From Chrysomallon squamiferum (lineage: Eukaryota; Mollusca; Gastropoda; Neomphalida; Peltospiridae), in NCBI GenBank assembly GCA_012295275.1, contig CM022676.1:1694510-1758509 (forward strand): a stretch of 64,000 bases of DNA, given 5' to 3'. Every line of letters begins with the position of its first letter. Positions within the stretch are counted from its first letter, which is position 1. The notes beneath the pieces are model-generated. The model saw only the letters and a list, made by a program, of their open reading frames with translations, was not told the DNA's origin and made no database searches. Both the position numbers and the translations under genes were made by a program. Of the stretch, positions 1 to 12,374 are shown piece after piece.

Positions 1-200
1 TTTTGTGTGTTACCTAACACAAAGTTGATGTTATAACTAACTTCCTGTGTTTAGTTATTAACTAACACATAACTGACAGTTATAACTAACTTGTTGTGGT
101 TTGTGTGCTAGCTAACACTAATATGTGTAGAATGGACAGTTATGGGTGTTTTGTTGAGCCTAAGTGTCAGGTTGATAGCTAATGTAATTTGTGTTCATCT
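1..200. repeat. Left-edge degenerate minisatellite, about 49-bp unit
   Basis: The block GTTATAACTAACTT occurs at 30 and again at 79, giving a period of 49, each followed by a TAACTAACAC or TAGCTAACAC box. Copies decay to the right and the array probably runs off the left edge of the window. No gene is supported here. Confidence 0.6.
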
Positions 201-750
201 CATAAAACAGTTTATGTACACTGAGTGTTTGATAATGCTATTACTACATTTCCTTACCTGTCACTTTGACAGAATCCAAACAGGTCTGTCTTCTTTTATA
301 TTACAACAACAACAACAACAGAAGAACAAGAAATTCTGAAAGAAATTCTTAAAAATTAAATCAGTTTCCTTTATTTAAAGATGATGATATTATTTTATAA
401 TTTTTTTATTACTTAAACTCAAAAATAATTCTGAGGAAAAAATAAAAGAACTACTAACAAAATGTGAGTTGAAAGTGTAAAAAAAAATTATAAGCCTATA
501 TTATGCAAAAATAAAGTTAACATATGTTAATATATTACAGTGGGTAAATATATTAAACATATCAGTGTTTATTATTATTTTGTAAATTAAATGAAAACCA
601 AGTATGAAATACATGATCTGCAAGATATTTGTCAAATTTCAATTTTTTTGACAATGAATGAAATATGTTTATTAAATAAGATGATATTCTCTGACTGTAT
701 AAATCAACAGAGCAAGGTTGAGCATTTCTGAAAGACAGACAGGTGAGTAT
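201..750. other. AT-rich gene-free stretch
   Basis: Homopolymer-rich AT sequence with a short CAA run near 302-320. No coding signal is seen. Confidence 0.6.
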
Positions 751-930
751 TTCAATAAGACAAAAGATTTTTTTTTTGAATTAAATGAAATAAAACATTA
801 GACAGAGGTGAGTATATCTGAGAGGTATTACTGAAAGAGAAAGATGAGTAAATCTGTGGGAGAGAGGTGAGCTTTTCAGAAAGACAGAGTGGAGTTATCT
901 GAGGGAAGAGAGGTGAGACAGAGAGTGGCT
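738..930. repeat. Degenerate GA-rich tandem repeat (GGTGAGTAT/CTGAG type)
   Basis: Blocks of the form GACAGAGGTGAGTATATCTGAGAG recur with shifting spacing, for example near 740, 803, 865 and 910. The open frame on the opposite strand here is a by-product of the purine-rich repeat. Confidence 0.45.
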
Positions 931-1144
931 GAGTGTTAGCGACAGCTGTGAGATGAAAACAGTGGCTGACAGAGGAACTGATGCTGTTAGAGTTAGCAGA
1001 GATGCAGTCACTACTAATTACCCAGCCTGACAGTGAAACACACATATCTCCACCAAAAATACACTCGCTTTTTTCAATTCTGCAGCTATGAATACTCCTC
1101 TCAATAAAACTGATTAACTGTGAACTCAGTAAGTGAACCAAAAC

Positions 1145-2690
1145 TGACTGGTTTTTTAATATGATAAAAATTTTAATGGTCTTTTTAAATATTAATTAGT
1201 TTTAGAATCTTTTTTTTTCTTCTCTAGAACAAACAAAATATTAATCTGGAATTCTATAAATTTCTATTATTCATTATTGTTTATTTGTATTTTATCATAA
1301 TCATCAATGTTTATCAATTATTTTTTTAATAAATGAAATTTATTTGTTGGTTAAGGTAAGTATATAAATCAACATTTCAGATTCTACCCACTTTCTGTGA
1401 GAAGTGAACATTTTCTGCTTCTTCTTATTATTATCATCATTATCAGTAGTCATAGTAAATTAATTAATTAACTCTCTTGCGTCCAGTTTTACCATTAAAT
1501 AAATAAATAAAAAATCAAGTTTGGAAAAATAAATGTATAATTTTTGTTAACAATATTTTTCAGCTGGAAATTAAAAAAGAATGTGATGATATAACATTTT
1601 TTTTTGTAATGTTTTCATGGGTAATCTATTAATCATAAATATTAAATGAAAATTATGTATTTTTGGAGTAAAAACTAATATTTACTTACTAGAAAAGTAA
1701 TTTCTAGTTTTAAATTTCATATACAACAACAGAAAATACTATTAACAACATTTTGGTTATTTTTAAATAACAGCTTTAAAGAAATTGTCGAAACTATCAA
1801 CCACTAGTCTATCAAAACCGTATACTTTAATTTCAATATATCATCATCATTTTTCATAGCATTTCTTTTATTTTCCTTTCAACTCAAACTGGTGACATCA
1901 AATTACAAACATTTAAAAACACATCAACAAATCCCAGCCATTGTTAGTCAAACTCCTTACCAATACCTGCTATATCAAACTGTCTCTTAACAATTTCTAT
2001 TGTCAATAGAACAAAGTCAAAAATAAAAAATGTGTGGCTTTTAAATGATGTTATCAAAACTGTGAGCATTAACATTTAAACACAACCTTTTCATTTAGCA
2101 GGGTAAAGGAATACTATTTAAGAATTGGTTTCAGCTTGGGTTCGTTGCTTTACATTAGGAAATAATCTGGTGGATGGAATCACCTGATAGCATTGTTGTC
2201 CATGTTTACCAGGCATGGGTGATGACAAATTGTGGCCTAGAATATCATTCAAGTAGAAATGAATGATTACTACAGATGATACGGATACATTTGTAGTACC
2301 CATCCATTCTCATGTTACTTAATGGGTTGTATCTGTTTCTTTTATCAAAGTGTGTGAAGTTATCACACTGGATTCTTAGTTAGACATGGTGTAAATGTGA
2401 AGAATCATATATAAAAGGGAGGTATAAAGAAAATTTTAAAAAATATGACTTTTATGAGAATGATAAAAAATAAATTAAGACTATTTATGAAGAAATTAAA
2501 TAAGAATGTGAAGAATCTTTATAAAGATATTTATATTGTCAGAATGAGAAATAAATGGGATGTGTGAAGAATTACAACATTAAAATACTATTTAACATCT
2601 ATTACTTCAGAGGACTCAATTTTCTTCTTTTGACATCAAAAAATAGTTGACATCAAAAAATGCTAATAATAAAGTATGCTGAGATATCTT
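1145..2690. other. Gene-free AT-rich stretch
   Basis: No repeat array or coding exon is recognised. A slightly GC-richer patch at 2,110-2,330 has a short minus-strand open frame of 61 codons with no match I recognise. Confidence 0.5.
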
Positions 2691-2789
2691 TATGATTTTT
2701 TACTATTCATCTATTGACCAGTGCAGTTTAGAAATATTTAGATTTTCTGTTTCTGAATTATGTAGTAATCAGATAATGGCTAGAATAAG

Positions 2790-3262
2790 ACTGCACAGAC
2801 ATTACTCAGATATTACACAGATATTACACAGACATTATGCAGATATTACACATCCATTACACATCCATTACACATACATTACACAGATATTACAGATATC
2901 ACACAGACATTACACATACATTACACAGATATTACAGATATCACACAGACATTACACATCCATTACACATACATTACACAGATATTATGCAGATATTACA
3001 GATATTACACAGACATTACACATACATTACAGATATTACAGATATCACACAGACATTACACATACATTACACAGAATTACACATACATTACATAGACATT
3101 ACACAGACATTACACAGATATTACAGATATCACACAGACATTACACAGACATTACACAGACATTACACAGACATTATGCAGATATTACAGATATTACAGA
3201 TATCACACAGACACACAGACATTACACATACATTACACAGATATTACACATACATTACACAG
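2790..3262. repeat. Minisatellite of ATTACACAGAY / ATTACACATAC units
   Basis: About 470 bp built from 11-12 bp units (ATTACACAGAC, ATTACACATAC, ATTACACAGAT, ATTACAGATATC) arranged in higher-order groups. The repeat is stop-free in more than one plus-strand frame, producing ITQ/LHRHY-type open frames of 235 and 145 codons that I regard as non-coding. Confidence 0.9.
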
Positions 3263-3399
3263 GTGGTATCATAGTTAAAATGGGAAAAACCATATTGATG
3301 AATGTTGTTAGGATAGTAGTCAGTGACATTATCATTAAAGTGGGAGAAACAAACGGTACATTTACTGTATCATTTAACTCAGAAGTATGTAAATCTTAA

Positions 3400-4595
3400 T
3401 AAATATCAATAAATCAGCTTATTTCTTTAGATCAATTTCTAAATGTACTGTATGTTTATATGTGTATTATTGTCTAAGTATCGTTAATATACAAAAAATA
3501 TATAAAAAACAGACTCATGTACAACATAACATTTTGGAAACGTAATTAGCAAGTTTAAAAATATCACAAGATAAATAAAAAAAAACATTTAAAAAAAAAA
3601 CAGGTTGAAAATTCAGACTTGTTTATCCTTGTTTCTCATCTATCTTCTAGAGGTATTAGCAGTGATAAAGATGAAATGACTGCTGATAAGTAACAACATA
3701 ATAAAAACATTTAGAGCCACTCACCTTCAGTGAATCACCTGTCTCCTCTCAGCACTGTCTCTCACAGCTGATAACCAGCCCCATCCTCTGTAATCACACT
3801 GCTTCACAACTCCAGTTTCAACTCTGCTCACAGCTTTGCTTCAGTTTTAAAGTCTTAATAATTCAACAATGTTATCTGTACAGCAAACTGACCAAATGTA
3901 TTTCCAGTTTAAGCCAAATTTTGTCTATTTGAATTGGTTATAATTCAGCTTCAGTATAAGCCAAATTCTGTCTATTTTGAATTCATTAAAATAAAGATTC
4001 AGGTTTTAACAAAAATGTCACAATAATTTAACAATGTCATTTGTTTAGTTGAACTGGGTCCGAATGTAGGTTCAATAAAACTGAAGTTTGTACAGATTAG
4101 CTGTGGCTCAGGTTTTAAACAATATCATAAAAACTTTCTTCAAATAATCTCAGTCAAGAACTTTTATCCACATCAAAACAGCAACAATCAGAAACATTCT
4201 GTACTTTATCAAGGAATATTTCTAATTTTTAAATCTTGTTTTTGTTGCTGTTGATTGTAACATCAAATGATTAGTTATTACAAGAAGAAATGTGACAAGT
4301 TTCAGCAAAGAGAAAATCTGCAAACTGATCTAGCACATCTAATCCTGTTAAAACTGTCAAGTCATCTGAAACCATCACAATAATAACAGTTTCTGTGGGT
4401 GTAAATCAACACAATGTGAAACAGAAAAGATAATGGTCAGTAATTTCTAAAGTATCTTGTACTAATAAACTGATAGTCACTTTTCTTGATGTGTAGATTT
4501 ATCTATAGTCTGCTCCTTGAATATACTGTTCTTGTATTTTGGAAACTTCAGTAATTATTATAATTTAATTTTTTGTTTTCAATATTATATATATA
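3400..4595. other. Gene-free stretch
   Basis: AT-rich single-copy-looking sequence. A GC-richer patch near 3,715-3,845 (CTCACAGCTG-type words) has no recognised identity. Confidence 0.5.
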
Positions 4596-4603
4596 TGTCA
4601 TGA

Positions 4604-4679
4604 GTGTGTGTATGTGTGTGTGTGTGTGCATGCGTGCATGTGTGTGTGTGTGTGCATGTGTGCATGTGTGTGTGTGTGG
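4604..4679. repeat. (TG)n microsatellite with TGCATG interruptions
   Basis: Alternating TG tract broken by GCATGCGTGCATG blocks. Confidence 0.95.
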
Positions 4680-4874
4680 TTGTTGTTGTCTGTTAGTGAT
4701 GTCCTAAAAGGTGATGTGTTATCCCAACATCACTGACAGTTTGTAGAAGTTATGTGTTTAACTTCAGACACGACTGATAACTCTTCAAACAAGCTGATCT
4801 TGTTCTGAGCAGAAAATGTTTATTTTTGTCCACCATCATTGTTCTTGTTCATTACATCTTCTTCAGAAACCCTG

Positions 4875-4935
4875 AAAAAAAAAAAAAAAAAAAAATAATA
4901 ATAATAATAACAATAATAATAATAATAATAATAAT
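4875..4935. repeat. Poly-A plus (AAT)n microsatellite
   Basis: About 20 A's run straight into AAT triplets. This is the pattern left by a 3' poly-A tail of a retroposed element, but no body of such an element is recognised upstream. Confidence 0.9.
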
Positions 4936-5890
4936 TAAAAACAAATATGTATATAAAATTGTAACTTACTTTATTTGTATATACTGAGGTAATAATATTT
5001 TTTATTTCTTTAAAGAACTGAAATGTAACTGCATCTCACAGAAACCAATATTGTTTTTATTCTTTTTTTAATACAACAATAAAATATATTATATTTACAG
5101 AAGTAAATTAAAAAGCACTTACTCCATTTACTGATTTTAGCAGAACTATTTAAAATTTTTACTTTTTTAATCTATAATAACTTTAAATGTTTCTATCTTT
5201 AGATAAACATGCTTAAAGCATCAATGATGTATTAAACAGATTAATGTGTAGAATAATAACATTGTAGGAAAGAAAGAAGCACTACATTTTTACTAAAATT
5301 CCTATTTTAAATATGTTAAAGGTATTAAAAATTATTTTTTGTGCCAAACTAATATTTTTAATGCTTCTTAAATATTCTTTCATAAATATGCACCTCTTTC
5401 ACCCATTAATTATCATTCCCCAACTGATAATCCATATGTTTCACCATAAACACTATGTCAGTTAATATCTCTACATCTCTCTAACATAAGACAATTTCCC
5501 AGTTAACTTACCCAACTGAGTTTTAATTGTCATTGAGTCCTTGACCTGTCCAATGGGTTCTTTAAATGTCTCATTTATCATTTTCTTTAAGAAGCCATTA
5601 TCTAACTGACCCATTCAAAGGATAATCCCTTCTCTTTATGTCCTCAGATCTATCCCTTTACCGTATCCTATATATGGCTTCCAAGATGGCTTTCAACTTA
5701 ATTACCCATGATATCAATATAAAAGATGTGAGGGAGCACCATTCCTCAGAATCATTAGTGCCATCATTAGAATAAATATCATAAATATATAAATAAAATT
5801 ACTATGGAGGATAAAAAATTTGTGCAAGAGGCCTCCATCAACAATGGCCACCAAATAAACAACATTTGTAAAGGGTGGAACAGTAAGTAT
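4936..5890. other. Gene-free AT-rich stretch
   Basis: Nothing recognisable is seen apart from degenerate CCCAACTGATAAT-like words at about 5,400-5,630. Confidence 0.5.
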
Positions 5891-6175
5891 TTTCAGCATG
5901 GTTGGCCATCATCATCCATCTGTCTGGAAAGTTACCCAGTCGTTCCAGTGTGAAGAATCCACTGTACACACCGTTCTTCAACAGGATGCAGTTGGCAACC
6001 CCTGAAGAAGTGCAAGAACAAAGGTCACATTCGCCTCCAGAGGAGACTCAAATCCTTGTGCCAGGACCGTGTCAACAGTTCCAAGTCCATTCCTGAGTTT
6101 GTGGCTGGAGTCGGACACAACATCTGTATTACCAAGTGTTTATGAGAATAAATTTGTTCTGAATAAAATTGTTTC
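5891..6175 (+). pseudogene. Coding-like island with terminal poly(A) signals (unidentified)
   Basis: A patch clearly richer in G+C than its flanks has plus-strand frames with amino-acid composition like real protein: one open frame from about 5,902 to 6,096 and, in another frame, a basic stretch (LKKCKNKGHIRLQRRLKSL) ending in TGA near 6,144. It is followed at once by AATAAA-type signals near 6,150-6,165. No intact ORF joins the frames, so I read it as a decayed retrocopy, a terminal exon, or part of a transposable element. I do not recognise the family. Confidence 0.3.
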
Positions 6176-6179
6176 TTTC

Positions 6180-6700
6180 TTTCCTTTTACCAATAATAAC
6201 AACATTGCTGACTTTATGTAAATGTTTAAAGATTGGTAACTGTGTTTTTTAAAGCTTAACAAAAAGTTGCTATTTTAAAATATATTGTGGTTTTTAAAAA
6301 TAGTAAAAAATATTTTCAACTTTATAAAAATATTTTGAAAGAGTATTTCTGTGTTTATTCAAGTATTAATATGATAAGAACAAAAATGTTGCTGTCTTTA
6401 AAAAAATTACCTTTTTTTTTTAATGATAATAAAAATATTACTGTCTTGACAGATAGTTATGTCTGTGATTTAAAAGCAATAAAACATTCCTATCTTTATA
6501 GAAATATTTAAAGGTGTATGAAGGTGTATTTGTAAATACATTAATATAACAAAAACATTACTGTATAAATGCTTTAAATATATATGACTTATACCAAATA
6601 GAACTTTGTAAGAAATGTTTTAAAAGTGTGTGGCTATAAATATATAAATGAAATAACAAAAGCATTGCTACATAAATGTTTAAAAAGTGTTGACTGTGAC
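6180..6700. repeat. Degenerate tandem repeat (AACAAAAACATTRCTG units)
   Basis: Related blocks containing AACAAAAAYATTRCTGY followed by TTTAAA and TGTGACTGT words recur near 6,190, 6,378, 6,428, 6,545 and 6,655. They are old and diverged; the irregular spacing is about 50-110 bp. Confidence 0.4.
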
Positions 6701-8020
6701 AACATGTTGTTGAACTGTTGTGGATTGACACCCACATAATAGTATAAGTGACACAGAACAGAATAAACTGTGACAGGTGAATAAAACTCAGTGAAGAGCT
6801 GTGTGAAGACACAGGGCCACAGCCACAATGTCATACAGGGGGTGCAGTAAGACGTTCTGGCTCTAATCCCTCGAGGTATATAAATAATTTTAAAAATTAA
6901 GAAGAAAAATTAAAACAGTAGGAATGTGCCACCTAATTTCCAGTGAAATGCTTTTACAACTATAGGCATTTTATTTAGTTATACTGCATCAAAACCATTC
7001 ACAGAACTGGCTTCTGATTAGCAGCAAGGGACATTGCAGAGACAGGACAGTTGTCTCAATGCTTGCTCTCTGTCACCTGTTGTGAAGCACTGGATAGAAA
7101 TAAACAGTTCTATGTGTAGGTTATAGACAATAACAGTATACAAAATGATAAACATATGGTTTAGACAATGAAACAAAGTACAAGGGTAATTTAGACAATA
7201 AAATATATACAAGACTTAGACTATTACATGAAGTATTGAAGAGACTGGATGATAATAATATTGTAGATTAATGATCAAGGGATGTTCTCAGCAATTAAAT
7301 ATATGTTTTCAGACAACAAACTTAGATAACTACATGGTTTAGACAATAAAATAAATGGTTTAGTCAAAGGCTTAGATCAAACACCATATTTGACTCTTGA
7401 GGCTGACTGAACATTATGACCATACTAGGCTCACTGCACACAGAGTTCGTTTGGGTTAAATGTTGCGCTGAACAAAATTCAAAATCATTTGATGTTTATA
7501 CATGGGAGTTGCTGGTAGGCAATAAAACAGGTTTAATGTACACCCAATGGTTACCTATCACTGTAAATTACTACTTTGATTTTTCTAAACTCTTTTGTTC
7601 ACATTCCACCTGTGAACCATTTATGCATACACACACAAAAAATTAAAAAAGAAAAAAGAAAAAATTCTCTTAAGAAAATGACTCCAGCAAAGACCAGATC
7701 ATTTCAAATAATATACATTCTTGCTATAATTTCACTTTATCATCTGTGAACCCAAGCCAAAGATATTTTGTGGCTCCCCGTGTGATGATTTTTAACAGTG
7801 TGCTAGGTTTGCTGGCCCAGAGAGCTTATTCACAAAGCCTAACAATGGACAAACAGGTCTACTCAACTAGAAGTCCTTTTTCCCTTTGTACTCAACCAAT
7901 CTCAGCACTTTTTAAAGCAATCTATCATGATGGCAACAACAATAGCAGCTCACCACGAGTGTCACAAGATCTTTGGTAAATCCCCTGACTGAAGTCACAG
8001 TTTGCTGTCAAGTAGTTTTA
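6701..8020. other. Gene-free stretch
   Basis: Holds scattered TTTAGACAATAAAATA words at 7,120-7,360 and a non-repetitive patch at 7,680-7,985 whose open frame has no ATG-based start and no recognised match. Confidence 0.45.
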
Positions 8021-8024
8021 AAAT

Positions 8025-8290
8025 GTCACTTTTTGTGTTTGAAGTGATTTTAAAAATCACTGTTTTTGTGTTTGAAGTGTTTAAATTTTTTTATAGTATT
8101 TTTGTGTTTGAAGTGATTTTAAAAATCACTGTTTTTGTGTTTGAAGTGTTTAAATTTTTTTATAGTATTTTTGTGTTTGAAGTGATTTTAAAAATCACTG
8201 TTTTTGTGTTTGAAGTGTTTAAATTTTTTTATAGTATTTTTGCGTTTGAAGAGATTTTAAAAATCAATGTTTTTGTAGGTGAATAATTGT
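8025..8290. repeat. 69-bp minisatellite, about 3.5 copies
   Basis: The word GAAGTGATTTTAAAAATCAC starts at 8,041 and 8,110 and recurs 69 bp later, giving an exact 69-bp period. A last degenerate copy ends near 8,285. As 69 is a multiple of three, one frame stays open (a 23-residue FVFEV-type repeat), but the composition is not protein-like. Each unit contains the self-complementary GTGATTTTTAAAATCAC-type hairpin. Confidence 0.9.
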
Positions 8291-9364
8291 AAAAAGGTAA
8301 TTTTCTTAAAAAAGTAAATATAGGTATATTTTTTATTTATTGATTATTATTATTATTATTTTTGTGTGTGTTGTTTTTTAATTGTTTTTAAAATGCCAGT
8401 TTTTGTTCCTGAAGAATTTGAAAATCTCAGCTTGTTTGTTTTTGGTTTGAACATATTTAAAATAGTTTTAGAATTTGAATAGATTAAAAATCATAGTATT
8501 TTTGTATTTTGCATCAAACTGCATTTTGGTGTTTAGATCAATCTTTTTATACCTGATGTCAGTATGGATTCATTAAGCTGTTATTATTTAATATTCAACA
8601 ATATTTTATGATTTACAGGTTCAAATGGTATTTCCATCACCCTGAGAAAAGACCAATTTTTTTTTTTTTCAATGATTCTGAAGTGACCTCTTTTTTAACA
8701 ATCAAACTTGTAACAGTTTTCATACATTAATTAAACATTTTCTTCACAACTGATAAATCTTTTTTTCAAAGGTGACTGTGTAAATAAAACTTTTCTTTAA
8801 AGTTAATAAGACTATTCTTTAGAACTGATAATTAGACTTGTCTTCAGCTCTCATAAAAAAGTCTTCAAAACTGATAAATGAAATTTCATTGAAGCTCATA
8901 ATAAAACATTTTTTCACAGTTGATAATCAGATTTTCTTTCAAAGTGGATGAAGTTTCTTTGATAAATGTTTTCCTTTATAACCTATATGAACCACCAGCT
9001 TCCATTCCATGTATAAAAGGTGAATGGACATTCAGCTTTCTTTGACACTTTAATTGACATTATTACAAAACAGAATTTATTTCTGAAAACATTTTGGTAG
9101 ATATATACAATCACAACTAACAGTTAATTTAGCTGTCAACATTCTCAGTGTATGAGAGTGAAGGGAGAAAGAGTATGAGAAACTGAGACACAGAGAGGGA
9201 AATAGAATAAGAAAGTAAAAGAAAAAGAGAGAAGTCACATGTAAACTGATTTAGACATTAAAAGTTGTTAAAAAATAAAATTAATTATACCAAATTTTTT
9301 TATCTTCCTGTCAAAATGTTTTTTATTAATAGTAAATCAGTATTTTACAATATACTTTTATTTA

Positions 9365-9396
<32 letters not shown>

Positions 9397-9985
9397 GATG
9401 ATCATGGCTGTGAAGAAATGCTGCACCCTTTTATTTCATACATGAACACTTACATGATAGCTAAGTGTAGTATGTACATCTCACAACATTCCCACGCTGA
9501 CACAGTCACAATTAAAATATTTTGGACATTGGTTGTGCAGTAAAATAATTTTGTTGAAGACTAATATATGTACAGTCTGGTTTTGACAAGTCTTGACCAT
9601 GTTATTTGATTTGAGCTGGAGAAAGATAAGTCTCTTATAAAACACACTTACACAGTAATTAATGGAAATTAATACACATTCCAAAATATACTTGACATAT
9701 TCACTTTTACTTTTTCTCTCCTGTTTTTCAAAAGCAGAAATGACTCATGAAACTGTATGTTGAAAATATAAAATTCTTAAATCTGATTTATAAAAAGAAA
9801 AGCAAAATGTCCATTATTTTCAGTGAGTAACTATAATTTATGTAACTAAAACCTGTTTGGTTAGCTCAAATTATTATTTACTGCAGGGTTTTTTATTGTT
9901 TTTTTATGTTTTTACTTATTTTTTCTTTACTTTTCTTTAAAATTTTTAGCTTTCTAAATATAAATTGAAATAATAATAATAATTC
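8291..9985. other. Gene-free stretch with degenerate ACTGATAA repeats
   Basis: Words of the type TTCAAAACTGATAA recur about every 30-35 bp at 8,740-8,960, suggesting an old tandem array. A T run of about 28 bases lies at 9,365-9,392. No gene is seen. Confidence 0.45.
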
Positions 9986-10160
9986 ACAGGATGCTGCTGC
10001 AGTGGATAGTACTTCTCTGTGGACGGCTTACTCCCAGCTGGTAGAATTCCCAGTTGGTCGAAAGGCTAAATGTGGTTCAGTGGTCTTATTGACGTATATG
10101 TTTTTACCTCAGTCATTAGAATGAACTGTTCCAGATTATTTGGAAAGCGATTATTATTCT
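9986..10160. other. GC-richer repeat-like segment sharing an 18-bp word with 11.74 kb
   Basis: Starts directly after an AAT run and carries CTGGTAGAATTCCCAGTT at 10,038-10,055, found again in inverse orientation at 11,741-11,758. Probably a fragment of a dispersed repeat. Confidence 0.4.
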
Positions 10161-10167
10161 ATAAATA

Positions 10168-10817
10168 CAGTATAATCTCGCTTAACGATATCCCGCTTTA
10201 ACGATCTTTTTTCTTTACAAATTATAGAAATAGAAATTTAATAGTTAATTGCTCGAAATAAATGATACAAATGCATACAATGCATGTTTTTAAGTCTGTT
10301 TTCGTTTGTTTTCCGTTCATTCACGAGCTTCTCTCAGCTGTTTTGATCAGTTGACACGTCATATGTGCATGTGATATTCTGATTCTCTTTTCTCTTCTGC
10401 TTCGATTTAGACTTAAACTCGTTTGTAATTTACCCTTCCAATATGTCAAAATGAATAACAGTATACCAGCAAATGCATAAAAGAAACAGAAAACAATAAC
10501 TTTAGAAACAAAATACGATATCTTAAATGAAACCAAAACCCACAATGAGCGGCATCTAATTATTTCTTAATGTATTTGTTTAAATTGATTTGTAAATGAT
10601 TTACTGTTAATATCTATAATCTATTAAATCATTTATGTCTAAACTGCCGTTTTATTTCTCCTTATTTCACCTCTTTTTTTATGTCAAATTTCATCAGTGA
10701 AAAAGTAACCACTGTTTTTAACCTTAATTCTATTTAAATTAGTCTCCCGCTTAACGATACCTCACTTAACTATCGGAAATGTGGAACCAATTACATCTTT
10801 AATCTGAGGTATTATTG
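10168..10817 (+). mobile_element. Non-autonomous pogo/Tigger-like (Tc1-mariner superfamily) transposon remnant
   Basis: The left end reads CAGTATAATCTCGCTTAACG after a TA dinucleotide (10,166-67). The right end, on the opposite strand, reads CAATAATACCTCAGATTAAA and is also followed by TA (10,818-19). Inside each end is a sub-terminal CCCGCTT(T)AACGAT word, typical of Tigger-type termini. Within it (10,481-10,534) the plus strand still encodes KKQKTITLETKYDILNET, like the start of the CENP-B/psq helix-turn-helix of pogo-class transposases. The frame has an upstream stop and ends soon after, so the 650-bp element is internally deleted and inactive. It is richer in CpG than its surroundings. 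Confidence 0.85.
10481..10560 (+). pseudogene. Pogo/Tigger transposase N-terminal fragment
   Basis: About 26 codons resembling the first helix of the pogo-type DNA-binding domain (basic KKQK, then TLETKYDIL, where the family has T-L-E-x-K-x-x-I/L-L). A TAA lies just upstream (10,478) and another about 80 nt downstream, so no functional protein can be made. Confidence 0.6.
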
Positions 10818-10819
10818 TA

Positions 10820-11445
10820 GTATGTATGCAAATATGACATAAATATTGCATAAAGTATGCAAATATGACAAATATCGAAATAATCCATGTATCGAATGTA
10901 GTGAATGTAAATAATTTAAAAGAAGGTATTCATCTAAAAGTATTCCCAATGATTTGGTCCTTCATATAAACTTTTTCAGTCATAGCCAAAGTATTTGCAG
11001 GTCATAATATCGTTAGTGTACATACTATTAATATACTATGTCACATTATATTGTATAATATGTGCACAATGTGAATATGTATGTGTGCATAACGTAAATA
11101 TGCTCAGTAACATATATCTTAAACATGTTTAAACTGAATATGGTTTAATTCGAACAGTTAATGATAAATGTAACGTTCACATATTCTATTTACTGAATAT
11201 AAGTGAATTACTCGCATGTTTTTTTAAAATTATATTGTTGAATAAAATTAGTTATTCATAATAATATTTTTGTCGTTTTCTTTTACAGAAGCAAACATGA
11301 GAATTAACAAAAAACACATCGAGATGCTTTTTTCTTTTCTTTTCTTTTCTTTTTAATAGATAGATGAAATTGATGTCAAATTGTTTATTACTGGTCGGTT
11401 GTTTTGTAATGGAAAGGAAATGTTTATGAATTAGAAATGACCAGC
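10820..11445. other. Gene-free AT-rich stretch
   Basis: No coding signal. Holds short TATGCAAATATGACA direct repeats near 10,825-10,872. Confidence 0.5.
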
Positions 11446-11446
11446 T

Positions 11447-11494
11447 TAATAATAATAATAATAATAATAATAAGAATAAGAATCAGAAGAATAC

Positions 11495-11574
<80 letters not shown>

Positions 11575-11600
11575 GTAATAATATTATAATAATAATGTTA
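11447..11600. repeat. (AAT)n and (AAC)n microsatellites
   Basis: AAT triplets at 11,447-11,472, then about 26 AAC triplets at 11,495-11,573, then a few more AAT units. The poly-Leu open frame on the minus strand is an artefact of this repeat. Confidence 0.95.
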
Positions 11601-11854
11601 CATAATCGATTTAGGAACAATGCGCTCCGCTTCTGAATGTTAGAAAGAAACCAGTTGTATGCACAGGCTAAGTTCATTATATACAGAGGTAATCAGGTAC
11701 TGCGGTAAACCAGCTTTTACTACGAAATGGGAATTATACGAACTGGGAATTCTACCAGATGGGAAGACACCCTGTGGACAGTTACATTTGAGTGAGTGCA
11801 GACTAAAATTTCCTTTCCATAAACACACAACAAACACACATGATTAGACCATGT

Positions 11855-12370
11855 TTGTTATCATATTCACTAACATGTTTGTTATTGTATTCACTAACAT
11901 GTTTGTTATCATATTCACTAAACATGGATGTTATCGTATTCACTAAACATGTATGTTATCGTATTCACTAAACATGTATGTTATCGTATTCACTAAACAT
12001 GTATGTTATCGTATTCACTAAACATGTTTGTTATCGTATTCACTAACATGTTTGTTATTGTATTCACTGACATGTTTGTTATCGTATTCACTACCATGTT
12101 TGTTATCATATTCACTAACATGTTTATCATATTCAATGAGATGTTTGTTATCATATTCACTAAACTTGTATGTCATATTCATTAAACATGTATGTTATGA
12201 TATTCACTAAACATGAATGTTATATTCACTAAACGTGTTATATTCACTAAATGTTATATTCACTAAACTTGTATGTTATATTCACTAAACATGTATGTTA
12301 TCATATTCACTAAACATGTTTGTTATCATATTCACTAAACATGCATGTCATATTCACTAAACATGTAATG
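11855..12370. repeat. About 25-bp minisatellite (ATTCACTAAACATGTATGTTATC)
   Basis: About 20 variable copies of a 21-26 bp unit alternating between ATTCACTAACATGTTTGTTATC and ATTCACTAAACATGTATGTTATCG. Early copies are regular; later ones are shortened. Short open frames within it are repeat artefacts. Confidence 0.92.
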
Positions 12371-12374
12371 ACAA

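Noticed and set aside
2692-3399. 235- and 145-codon plus-strand open frames rich in His, Tyr, Thr and Ile
   Set aside because: They are read straight through an 11-12 bp minisatellite and have no unique coding sequence.
7746-7979. 77-codon plus-strand open frame
   Set aside because: It needs a GTG start and shows no recognised domain; the region is only described as non-repetitive.
11483-11677. Minus-strand poly-Leu protein
   Set aside because: It is the translation of an (AAC)n microsatellite.
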